A stretch of DNA of 46,900 nt from Actinomycetota bacterium (GTDB lineage Bacteria > Actinomycetota > Nitriliruptoria > Nitriliruptorales > Nitriliruptoraceae), in the NCBI GenBank assembly GCA_019348135.1, contig JAHWJY010000010.1, positions 1-46,900 on the forward strand. Direction: 5' to 3'. Shown here in pieces: positions 24,457 to 32,852 of the stretch. How positions within the stretch are numbered: position 1 is the stretch's first letter; every line of letters begins with the position of its first letter. The notes beneath the pieces were generated by a model that saw only the letters and a list, made by a program, of their open reading frames with translations, searched no databases and was not told the DNA's origin. A program made the position numbers and the translations under genes.

Positions 24457-25119
24457 ATGAGCCGCCGCACGCCGCCTCCCGATCCCGCCACGTCCCGGTC
24501 CCGCCTCGCCGCCGTCCGGAACGCCGCCACCGCCGTGGCGGTCGTCGTCGGCGGGGGGGCCGTCCTGTCGTTCGACGCCGCAGCCGACAGCGGCCCGCTC
24601 GAGCTCCGACCGGCGGCCTCGAGCGTCATCGCCCCGGTGCCCGCGCCGGCGGTCGCGCCGACCACGGACCCCGCCGGCGTCGCGTTCGTCGGGCACTCCG
24701 ACCCGGGGGCGATGGTGGCGGCGCGGAACGAGGCGGTCGACGAGGCGATGGCGCAGCTCGCCGCCGCGCGCGAGGCCGAGCGGGCCGCGGCGGAGCGGGA
24801 GGCCGCGGCGCGCGCGGCCGAACGCGCCGCCGTCTGGGACCGACTGGCGGACTGCGAGTCCGGGGCCTGGGACCGCGACCGCCAGCCGGTGCCCGGCACG
24901 GCCACGTGGGACTACGGCCTGCGGCCGTCGGAGGACGGCTTCTTCGAGGGGGGCCTGCAGTTCCACCCCGTCACCTGGGACGAGTTCCGGGACCCGGACA
25001 TGCCCGACCACGCCGGACGTGCGAGCCGGGCCCAGCAGATCGCCATCGCCGAGCGCGTGCTCGAGGCCCAGGGGTGGGAGGCGTGGCCGGTGTGCTCGAG
25101 GAAGCTCGGCTACCGGTAG
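24457..25119 (+). CDS. Resuscitation-promoting-factor-like cell-wall lytic protein
   Basis: 220 residues: a membrane/signal segment (about 19-42), a Pro/Ala linker, an alanine- and glutamate-rich coiled coil (about 89-126), and a C-terminal lysozyme-like Rpf domain (127-220). The catalytic glutamate is Glu134 in ADCESGAWD, and Cys133/Cys213 would form the usual disulphide. The [13 protein letters not shown] block and [27 protein letters not shown] are the classic Rpf signature. Rpf proteins cut peptidoglycan and help dormant cells regrow. ATG at 24457 follows AGAGGA. The coiled-coil spacer may anchor or oligomerise it. Confidence 0.92.
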   Translation: MSRRTPPPDPATSRSRLAAVRNAATAVAVVVGGGAVLSFDAAADSGPLELRPAASSVIAPVPAPAVAPTTDPAGVAFVGHSDPGAMVAARNEAVDEAMAQLAAAREAERAAAEREAAARAAERAAVWDRLADCESGAWDRDRQPVPGTATWDYGLRPSEDGFFEGGLQFHPVTWDEFRDPDMPDHAGRASRAQQIAIAERVLEAQGWEAWPVCSRKLGYR

Positions 25120-25124
25120 GCGTC

Positions 25125-25130
25125 TAGGGT
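25125..25130 (+). promoter_or_regulatory. Putative -10 element (TAGGGT) for the acyl-CoA dehydrogenase gene
   Basis: TAGGGT lies 47 nt before the ATG at 25178, within the short gap after the Rpf-like gene, and fits the TAGnnT series. Confidence 0.38.
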
Positions 25131-25177
25131 GGGGGACATCACACCGATGTGCCCCATCAGCGACGCCGGAGAGCACG

Positions 25178-26395
<1,218 letters not shown>

Positions 26396-26481
26396 CCCCC
26401 TGCGGACGCCGGTAGCACGTACCCTCCCGCGGGCCACCTCGGGGGTCGTCGCTCATCTTCCGTTCCGTTCTGCTCGTCGCC

Positions 26482-29121
26482 GTGACGCTCGCCGGCGTTC
26501 TGGTCCCGGCCGGCGCCGCGTCGGCCGCGACCGTCGTCGTCGTGGACGCCGACGGCGCCGCCGACCGCAGCAGCTGCGACGGGACCGAGCCGGCGCCGCG
26601 CACCGTGACGGCGGCACTCGACCTGGTCGCCGCCGGCGGCAGCATCCGGGTCTGTCCCGGCACCGTCGTGGAACCGGGGCAGGTCGTGATCGACCGCGAC
26701 CTGACCCTGCGCGGCGTCGATCCCGACCGGCCACCCGTCCTGCGTCCCGGGCGGGACACGGGCACGGTCGGCGACGACCGGGGCTGGCTGCTGGTCCGGC
26801 CCGGCGCCACGTTCTCGCTGCGCGACGTCCAGCTCGACGGCGGCGGGCGCCGCATCCACCAGGCGGTCCGCTTCCGCGGCGACGGCGAGGTCCGCGATGT
26901 GGCGTTCACGGACGTCGCGTACAACGCGACCGGGCCCGACCGGTCGGGGTTCGCGGTGGTGGCCTTCGGCGACGGCCCCGTGACGGTCCGCGACTCGACG
27001 TTCCGGCGCATCGGCCGGGTGGGGGCGCTGTTCTTCGGGCCGTCGGTGTCCGGCTCGACGTTCGTCGGCAACCGCTACTACGGCAAGGGTGCCGGCGACC
27101 ACCTCGACTACGGGGTGGAGGTGGGCAACGGCGCCGTCGTGCGGGTCGAGGACTCGGCCGTCACGCGCGCCCTCGGCGAGGCGGACGGCGCGGTCAGCGC
27201 CGGCGTGCTGGTGTCCACGGCCTTCGGTGGCGGGGCGGGGCTCCACCTGACGGGGTCGATGCTCTCGGGCAACGCCAACGGCCTCTTCCTCGACGACGCC
27301 GCCGGCCACGGCCTCGGGACCGTGACGGTGGCGCGGAACCGACTGTCGGGGAACGCGGTGCTGGGTGTCGCCGCGTCCGGGGCCGGCACGGTGGATGCGA
27401 CCTGCAACTGGTGGGGGGCCAGCGACGGCCCGTCCACGGCTGGCGGCAGCGGCAACGGCGCCGCGCCGGGGGTCGGGACCGTCCCGTTCCTGACCTCGTC
27501 CGACACGGGGGGTCGCTGCTCGGCCGATCCGCTGCTCACCACCGAGGTGGCGGAGACGACCGTCACCGAGGGGAGCACGGCGCGGGTCAGCGGCACGTTC
27601 GAGGCCGGCAGCAACGCACCGCTGCGCCTGACCTCCTCGACCGGCTCCCTCACCTCCAGCGGCGGCAACGTCGGGACGTGGACGTGGACCGCGACACCGG
27701 CCGACGGGCCCGGGGACGGGACCACGATCGTCGTGACCGGTGACAACGGCCGCCCGGGGGCGACCTCGTTCGGTCTGCACGTCCGCAACGTCGCGCCCAC
27801 CGCCACCTTCGAGGCACCCGGGACCGCCTTCACGGACCGCCCCTTCACCCTCGCGGTGCGCTCGCTCACCGACGTGTCCGGCCCCGACCGCGCCGCCGGA
27901 CTGACCGCCGCGTTCGACTGCGGGAGCGGGACCTCCTACGCCGCGGCGGGCACCGCGACCGAGATCGAGTGCGCCGTCTCCCGTGGTGGGCGTCGCACCG
28001 TCCGCGCCCTGATCGCCGACAAGGACGGCGGGACACGCGAGTTCAGCCGCGTCGTCGAGGTGTACTCGCCCGACGGCGACGGCGCCCCCGACCGTTCCGC
28101 GGCCGGGACCGTGGCGGCTGGCGGGACGGTCTCGACCGGCGTCGGCGACGCGACACCGGCCGATCCGATCGTCACCCGGGTACGGGTGCCGTCCGGTGGC
28201 GAGGTCACGATCGAGGAGGGGCCGCCGAACGTCGCCGAGCCGGACGAGCACGAGCTGCTCGGATGGGGTGCGACGGTGTCCGCCCCGATCCAGACGGCCG
28301 TGGAGCCGCTGGAGGTCCGGTTCCGGCTCGACGCCGACCTGCTGCCCGGGTCGCTGCAGACCGCCGGTGTGCTCGCACTCGATGTGGTGCTCGACGGCGC
28401 GATCGTGCCCGCATGCGAGGGCGAGGAGCCGGCCCTGCCCTGCCTCGCCGGTCGCTGGGCGATGGGCGACGACGCGTTCCTCGACGTGCGCTCCCGGGAC
28501 GCTGGCCCGTTCGGGTTCGTCGTCCCCACGGTCGCGTGCCCGTCCGGAGCGGTGCCCCGGACGTCGTTCGACGACGTGCGGGGCACCGCCCACGAGGACG
28601 CCGTCACCTGTGCGGAGCGCTGGGACCTCGTCCGCGGCGTGACCGCGAGCAGCTACGGACCCGGCGGCGCGGTGACGCGCGCCCAGGCGGCGAGCATGGT
28701 CGCGCGGTTGCTCGTGCTGGCCGGCGCGGACCTGCCGGACGAGCCGACGGACCACTTCACGGACGACGACGGATCCGTCCACGAGCTGGCGATCGACCAG
28801 CTCGCCGAGCTCGGGGTGGTGCGGGGCCGCAGCGACACGCGCTTCGCCCCGGCAGCGTCCCTCAGCCGCGGGCAGTTCGCCTCGACCCTCGCCCGCGCCT
28901 ACGACGTCGCGCTCGGACGTCCGCTCGCTGCCGGCGAGGACCGCTTCCGCGACGACGACGGCTCGGTGCACGAGGCCAACATCGACGCCGCCGCTGCCGC
29001 CGGGCTGGCCAACGGCGTCGCGGCCGACCGGTTCGCCCCGCACGGCCTCGTCCGTCGCGACCAGACCGCGAGCTTCCTGACCCGCCTGCTGGGTGCCTGG
29101 TACGCCGACGTCCGCCGCTGA
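26482..29121 (+). CDS. Secreted beta-helix protein with C-terminal SLH repeats
   Basis: 879 residues from the first standard start (GTG). A right-handed beta-helix domain (about 25-330, repeats such as VRDSTFRRIGRVGALFFG and NANGLFLDDAAGHGLGT), Ig- or PKD-like segments (about 350-540), a linker domain, then three SLH-type repeats (about 690-879) with FTDDDGSVHE and FRDDDGSVHE motifs. It is probably displayed on the cell wall. The signal peptide is complete only if translation begins further upstream: IFRSVLLVAVTLAGVLVP opens at an ATC codon (26455-26457), and no ATG, GTG or TTG exists between it and the in-frame stop at 26413-26415. Confidence 0.88.
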   Translation: MTLAGVLVPAGAASAATVVVVDADGAADRSSCDGTEPAPRTVTAALDLVAAGGSIRVCPGTVVEPGQVVIDRDLTLRGVDPDRPPVLRPGRDTGTVGDDRGWLLVRPGATFSLRDVQLDGGGRRIHQAVRFRGDGEVRDVAFTDVAYNATGPDRSGFAVVAFGDGPVTVRDSTFRRIGRVGALFFGPSVSGSTFVGNRYYGKGAGDHLDYGVEVGNGAVVRVEDSAVTRALGEADGAVSAGVLVSTAFGGGAGLHLTGSMLSGNANGLFLDDAAGHGLGTVTVARNRLSGNAVLGVAASGAGTVDATCNWWGASDGPSTAGGSGNGAAPGVGTVPFLTSSDTGGRCSADPLLTTEVAETTVTEGSTARVSGTFEAGSNAPLRLTSSTGSLTSSGGNVGTWTWTATPADGPGDGTTIVVTGDNGRPGATSFGLHVRNVAPTATFEAPGTAFTDRPFTLAVRSLTDVSGPDRAAGLTAAFDCGSGTSYAAAGTATEIECAVSRGGRRTVRALIADKDGGTREFSRVVEVYSPDGDGAPDRSAAGTVAAGGTVSTGVGDATPADPIVTRVRVPSGGEVTIEEGPPNVAEPDEHELLGWGATVSAPIQTAVEPLEVRFRLDADLLPGSLQTAGVLALDVVLDGAIVPACEGEEPALPCLAGRWAMGDDAFLDVRSRDAGPFGFVVPTVACPSGAVPRTSFDDVRGTAHEDAVTCAERWDLVRGVTASSYGPGGAVTRAQAASMVARLLVLAGADLPDEPTDHFTDDDGSVHELAIDQLAELGVVRGRSDTRFAPAASLSRGQFASTLARAYDVALGRPLAAGEDRFRDDDGSVHEANIDAAAAAGLANGVAADRFAPHGLVRRDQTASFLTRLLGAWYADVRR

Positions 29122-29144
29122 CGCCGGGCTCCCCGCGGCGTCAG
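29118..29144. terminator. Bidirectional hairpin containing both stop codons
   Basis: CTGACGCCG (29118-29126) pairs with CGGCGTCAG (29136-29144), 9 bp around a 9-nt loop. The TGA of the beta-helix gene (29119-29121) lies in the left arm and the TCA complement of the SDR stop (29141-29143) in the right arm. One palindrome thus ends both convergent genes. Confidence 0.7.
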
Positions 29145-29806
29145 TCGCCCGCGACCAGGGCGTCGAGCGCCGCGGGGATCGACGTCGGCCCGGCCACCAC
29201 CTCGAACACGTGGCCGACGGTGCGGTCGTCGTCGAGCACCGCCGCCAGCACCGCCGCGACGTCCTCGCGCGCGATCGCGCCGCGCTCGACGTGCGCCGCC
29301 AGCGCGACGTGCCCGCCGCCCGGCTCGTCGGTGAGCCGCCCGGGGCGGACGACCGTCCAGGCGCGGTCGCTCGCCATCAGCTCGCGGTCCGCCTTCGCCT
29401 TGGCCCGGAGGTAGACCGCGAAGACGTCGTCGCCCTCCCGTTCGGGTGGTGGGTCGCCGGCACCCATCGAGCTGATCATCACGTAGCGGTCGACGCCGGC
29501 GTCCCGGCTCGCCGTGAGGAGCTTCGCCGCGGCGCCGTAGTCCACCGTCTCCTTGCGGGCCGCGCCGCTCCCCGCGCCGGCGCCGGCGGCGAACACCACG
29601 GCGTCCGCTCCGGCGATCGCCCCGCGGTACGCGTCGGCGTCCGCGGCCTCGAGGTCGAGCAGCACCGGCTCGACGCCGTCGCGTTCGAGATGGCCGCGTT
29701 GCCCCTCGTCGCGGATGAGGCCGCGGACGTGCTCGCCGCGGTCGGCGAGCATCCGCCCGAGGTGCCGTGCGACCGCTCCGTGCCCGCCGGCGATCACCAC
29801 GTCCAC
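29141..29806 (-). CDS. Atypical short-chain dehydrogenase (NAD(P)-binding, NmrA-like)
   Basis: 221 residues with the GxxGxxx nucleotide-binding loop in VVIAGGHGAVARHLG, the acidic/basic switch in LIRDEGQRGHL (Arg-containing, NADP preferred), DAVVFAAGAG, and YVMISSMGAGDPP. It is the YwnB/YtfG type of atypical SDR: no Ser-Tyr-Lys triad is seen, although VYLRAKAKAD is an offset Tyr-x-x-x-Lys. Such proteins act as redox sensors or reductases. Start ATG at 29804-29806. A TAGGGT element lies 27 nt upstream (29839-29834). Confidence 0.9.
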   Translation of the reverse strand: MDVVIAGGHGAVARHLGRMLADRGEHVRGLIRDEGQRGHLERDGVEPVLLDLEAADADAYRGAIAGADAVVFAAGAGAGSGAARKETVDYGAAAKLLTASRDAGVDRYVMISSMGAGDPPPEREGDDVFAVYLRAKAKADRELMASDRAWTVVRPGRLTDEPGGGHVALAAHVERGAIAREDVAAVLAAVLDDDRTVGHVFEVVAGPTSIPAALDALVAGD

Positions 29807-29833
29807 GTCGTCCTCCTGGCTCGTCCCGCCGCC

Positions 29834-29839
29834 ACCCTA
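29834..29839 (-). promoter_or_regulatory. Putative -10 element (TAGGGT) for the SDR gene
   Basis: Minus-strand TAGGGT 27 nt before the ATG at 29806. A plus-strand TAGACT at 29862-29867 points the other way, to the tRNA. Confidence 0.4.
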
Positions 29840-29861
29840 CGGTGCGACCCCGGCCGGCCCG

Positions 29862-29867
29862 TAGACT
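29862..29867 (+). promoter_or_regulatory. Putative -10 element (TAGACT) for the tRNA-CAT gene
   Basis: TAGACT ends 13 nt before the mature tRNA 5' end, leaving a very short leader. The -35 region is not recognisable. Confidence 0.4.
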
Positions 29868-29880
29868 CGCGACCCCTTCC

Positions 29881-29954
29881 GGGCCCGTAGCTCAACTGGT
29901 CAGAGCACCGGACTCATAATCCGTTGGTTGCGGGTTCGAGACCCGCCGGGCCCA
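29881..29954 (+). tRNA. tRNA with CAT anticodon (elongator Met or Ile2)
   Basis: 74-nt cloverleaf: acceptor GGGCCCG/CGGGCCC, D stem GCTC/GAGC, anticodon loop CTCATAA (CAT), T stem GCGGG/CCCGC, discriminator A; CCA is not encoded. The first anticodon-stem pair is C-T. The acceptor opens with a normal G-C pair, so it is not an initiator. Elongator Met and lysidine-modified Ile2 cannot be separated by eye. Confidence 0.9.
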
Positions 29955-29963
29955 CCGTCCCGC

Positions 29964-29987
29964 GAGCGCCCCCCCGCGGCGGCGCTC
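29964..29987. terminator. Hairpin between the tRNA and the AI-2E gene
   Basis: GAGCGCC (29964-29970) pairs with GGCGCTC (29981-29987) around a 10-nt loop, in the convergent gap after the tRNA. Modest strength. Confidence 0.45.
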
Positions 29988-30017
29988 CACCGCGCCGCGA
30001 CGGCGGCCGCGTGCGGG

Positions 30018-31202
30018 TCAGGGGGCGCTGGCGGGGAGCGGGCCGGTCGGGGTCGGGTCGGGGACCGGCGGGGCGTCGTCGCCGAGACGCTCGTGGCTGC
30101 GCAGGTAGACCGCGGCCCGGTAGGCGCTGGCGGCGAGCGGGACCGCGATGATGGCGCCGAAGATGCCGAGCAGCACGGCGCCGGCGGTGAGCGCGACCAC
30201 GACCGCGATGGGGTGGAGCTCGAGCTCGCGACCGAGGATCACCGGGGCGAGCACGTGCCCCTCGAGCTGCTGCACCGCGACGACCAGCACCAGGACCAGC
30301 AGCGCCGTGCCGAGCCCCCGGGAGGCGAAGGCGACGGCGACGGCGACGCCACCCGACACGAACGCCCCGACGACCGGGACGAACGCCCCGATGAAGACGA
30401 GCACGGCCAGCGAGACGGCCAGCGGGACGTCGAGGAGGACGAGGCCGATGCCGATCGCCACGGCGTCGACGGCGGCGATGACGGCCTGCGCGCGGATGTA
30501 GCCCGCCACCGTCTCCCAGGTCCGCTCCACGATCTCGTAGGCGTCCGCGCGGCGGGCGCGGGGGAAGTTGCGGCACAGCCAGCGGGTGATGCGCCGGCGG
30601 TCCTTGACGTAGAAGAACGCGATCACGAGGAAGAGCGCGAACTCGGTGGCGATCCGGGCCAGGGAGCCGAGCCCCGCGACGGCCGCCGCGCGCACGCTCT
30701 GCTCCTCTCCGGCCTCCTCGGCGCCGGCTTCCCCCGAGCTCGCGACGGCGGCCGTGCCGGTCTCCTCGGCGCTGCCGAACAGGTCGTCGGCGTCGGGCAG
30801 GAACGGGATGCGGTCGAAGTCGGGCCGGAGGTCGCGGTAGGTGGCCTCGGCGGCGGCGGCGAGGTCGTCGAACTGCGACTCGATGTTGAACACGATCACG
30901 GTGCCGATGGCGGCCAGCAGCACGAGGAAGCCGAGCATCATCGCCCCGGCGGCGACCCCGGGGGGCACCCGGCGAGCCTCGAGCCACCGCGCCCCGGGCG
31001 TCAGCACGGCGGCCAGGAACAGCGCGAGGACCAGCGGCACCACGACCACGCGCACGTAGCCGAGGCCGCGCCACAGCACCACGAACGCCAGCGCGAGTCC
31101 GAGGAACGCCCACGCGTAGGCGCCCCACCGGATCGTCGGCCGGTCGCTGCGCCAGGCCGGGACGTGGACGTGGGCGTGCTCGGGCTCGTGCTCGGGGGGC
31201 AC
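30018..31202 (-). CDS. AI-2E-family (PerM/YhhT-like) membrane transporter
   Basis: 394 residues, about eight predicted membrane helices. Diagnostic features of the family are a pair of helices (35-80), a long charged cytoplasmic segment (about 115-185), the GLGSLARIATEFALFLVIAFFYVKDR helix, and the C-terminal block (VQQLEGHVLAPVILGRELELHPIAVVVALTAGAVLLGIFGAIIAVPLAA). Members export AI-2 or sodium/protons; the substrate here is unknown. GTG at 31200-31202 is preferred over one at 31238 because GGAGGA lies 10 nt upstream and the protein then starts with a His/Glu-rich cytoplasmic tail (PPEHEPEHAHVHVP). Monocistronic. Confidence 0.9.
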   Translation of the reverse strand: MPPEHEPEHAHVHVPAWRSDRPTIRWGAYAWAFLGLALAFVVLWRGLGYVRVVVVPLVLALFLAAVLTPGARWLEARRVPPGVAAGAMMLGFLVLLAAIGTVIVFNIESQFDDLAAAAEATYRDLRPDFDRIPFLPDADDLFGSAEETGTAAVASSGEAGAEEAGEEQSVRAAAVAGLGSLARIATEFALFLVIAFFYVKDRRRITRWLCRNFPRARRADAYEIVERTWETVAGYIRAQAVIAAVDAVAIGIGLVLLDVPLAVSLAVLVFIGAFVPVVGAFVSGGVAVAVAFASRGLGTALLVLVLVVAVQQLEGHVLAPVILGRELELHPIAVVVALTAGAVLLGIFGAIIAVPLAASAYRAAVYLRSHERLGDDAPPVPDPTPTGPLPASAP

Positions 31203-31310
31203 GGGGGACCTTCCTCCGGGACGTGACACAGCGTCCACGTCCGGTCCCTCGCTGTGAAGGTCCCTCCGGACAGCATCCGGGTCGGACCCCGCGGCGTCCG
31301 GGCGGTGCCG

Positions 31311-32483
31311 TCAGGTGTCGAGCAGGAGGTCCAGCCCGCGGGCCAGGAACGTCGCCATCTGGTCGCGGCGGAGCAGTGCCCGGGGCGAGAAGGTGCCGTC
31401 GCCGGCGCCGGTGACGACCCCGGCGTCGGCCAGCTGGTTGATCGCCGCCTGGGCCGCGGAGCCCTCGTCGTCGCTGAAGTGGTCCCCGACGGACCGCCCC
31501 GGGTCGATGCCACGCCCGTGGGCGAGGGCCGCGGCGGTCCACAGCGCCATGCCCTCGCGGGTGACCGCGATGCCGGGCCCGACCCTGCGGTCCGAGCGGT
31601 CGATCACGCCGAACTCCGCGAGCACGTTCAGGCTGTGCTCGTGGAGGTCGCCGTCGTCGTCGTCGAAGTGGTCCGGGACCTGCGCGGGGATGGCCACGCC
31701 GCCCGCGGCCAGCATGCGCTTGAGGAAGGTGGCGAGCTGGGCGCGGTTCAGGCGTCCCGCGGGCGAGAACCGTCCGCTGCGGTCCCCCTTGGCGATGCCG
31801 TGGGCGGAGATGCAGTCGATGGTCGCGCGGTGCGCCGACCCCGACGGCACGTCCGAGTAGCCGGCGCTCCCGGACCCGTCGCAGGTGTCCGAGATCGTGC
31901 GCGCCGACCGGTGGTAGACGACCCCGTCGGGGCGCTGCGCGGGATCGCGGTCACGGAAGTTGACGGTGAGGTACAGGACGTAGCCGGACCCCTCGGCGGT
32001 GACCCGCGCCCCGACGCCGAACTCGTCGAACCCGCCCTTCATGATGTTGGCGCGGTGACCCGAGGAGTCCATCCACGCCTGGAACACGGCGCGGGCCGCC
32101 GAGGCCACGGAGCGCTCGTCGGCGGACGACAGCGTCCGGTACCCGACGTTCTCGCCGGAGGCCACCGCGCAGCACACCTCCTGCCCCATGTCGCTGTTGT
32201 GCGCCAGCTGGCGGCGCTGCCCCATGTCGTCGGACCACTGCCGGGCGACCTCGCGCAGGTCGGTCCAGCCGGTCATCGGGGCCCGGCGGGTCTCGCCGCC
32301 GTACCCGAACCGTCCCGGGTCGGTGCGGGCGACGTTGTGCAGGCCCGTCACCACGTCCTCGGCGCGGCGCTCGAGCGAGGAGCGGGCCGCGGCCGCCTCG
32401 GCGGACGTCGCGGGGAGGATGGCAGCCGATCCGAGGACGACGAGCAGGACGGCGACGAGCGAGAGCGGGCGTACGGAGATCAC
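31311..32483 (-). CDS. Secreted CAP-domain protein with SLH repeats
   Basis: 390 residues: signal peptide (about 1-28, ending SAEA), a CAP (SCP/PR-1) domain (about 35-180) with the canonical HN-containing LAHNSDMG, GENVGY and SSGHRANIMKGG motifs, then three SLH-like repeats (about 200-390) holding DHFDDDDGDLHE and DHFSDDEGSAAQ. CAP proteins are secreted, often metal- or sterol-binding; some lyse cell-wall components. The SLH repeats probably tether it to secondary cell-wall polymer. GTG at 32481-32483 follows GGAG by 9 nt. A 14-15 bp tandem array lies upstream. Confidence 0.92.
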   Translation of the reverse strand: MISVRPLSLVAVLLVVLGSAAILPATSAEAAAARSSLERRAEDVVTGLHNVARTDPGRFGYGGETRRAPMTGWTDLREVARQWSDDMGQRRQLAHNSDMGQEVCCAVASGENVGYRTLSSADERSVASAARAVFQAWMDSSGHRANIMKGGFDEFGVGARVTAEGSGYVLYLTVNFRDRDPAQRPDGVVYHRSARTISDTCDGSGSAGYSDVPSGSAHRATIDCISAHGIAKGDRSGRFSPAGRLNRAQLATFLKRMLAAGGVAIPAQVPDHFDDDDGDLHEHSLNVLAEFGVIDRSDRRVGPGIAVTREGMALWTAAALAHGRGIDPGRSVGDHFSDDEGSAAQAAINQLADAGVVTGAGDGTFSPRALLRRDQMATFLARGLDLLLDT

Positions 32484-32852
32484 GGGCAACTGCTCCGGGG
32501 CTTGGGGGGGCCGGGCGCGGCCGTTCGGGCGTGGGCCGTTCGGTGGCGGCCGTTCGGTGGCGGCCGTTCGGGCGGCGGCCGTTCGGGCGGCGGCCGTTCG
32601 GGCGTGTCCACGCACAAGTGAGCAGATGGTCAACCAGATAGCCAACATGGTCGACGCACCGCACACCCGGAACCTCTGGCCGCGCTCACGCGTCGCGGAA
32701 GGCACGTCGCGCCCCGTGGCGCCGTGACCACGGGACGTGTCCACGGCGCGCGGACTGCGCGCCTCCGTGCGCCCGGGAGGAGTGCGTGGCCCGCGCGGCG
32801 AAGTCCCGGGCACGTCCGTCCCGCCCGATCCCCCCGCCCCGGAGGCCCCCGC
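32484..32852. other. 369-bp divergent intergenic region with tandem repeats and an AT-richer patch
   Basis: From left to right it holds the RBS of the CAP gene, a run of GC repeats (32519-32606), an AT-richer patch (about 32607-32665, containing GTGAGCAGATGG, CAACCAGATAG and a second ATGGTC) and a GC-rich leader of the LVIVD gene. The AT-richer patch is the likely promoter zone for both genes. No gene seen. Confidence 0.6.
32519..32606. repeat. 14-15 bp tandem repeat, six copies
   Basis: GGCCGTTCGG begins at 32519, 32534, 32548, 32562, 32577 and 32592 with spacings of 15, 14, 14, 15 and 15 bp; the spacers are CG-rich (GCGTG, TGGC, GCGGC). The unit is not a multiple of three, so it is not a coding repeat. 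Confidence 0.85.

Noticed and set aside
32519-32606. Array as a coding Arg/Pro-rich repeat protein
   Set aside because: Unit lengths of 14 and 15 bp break every frame, and the flanking genes run outwards from it.
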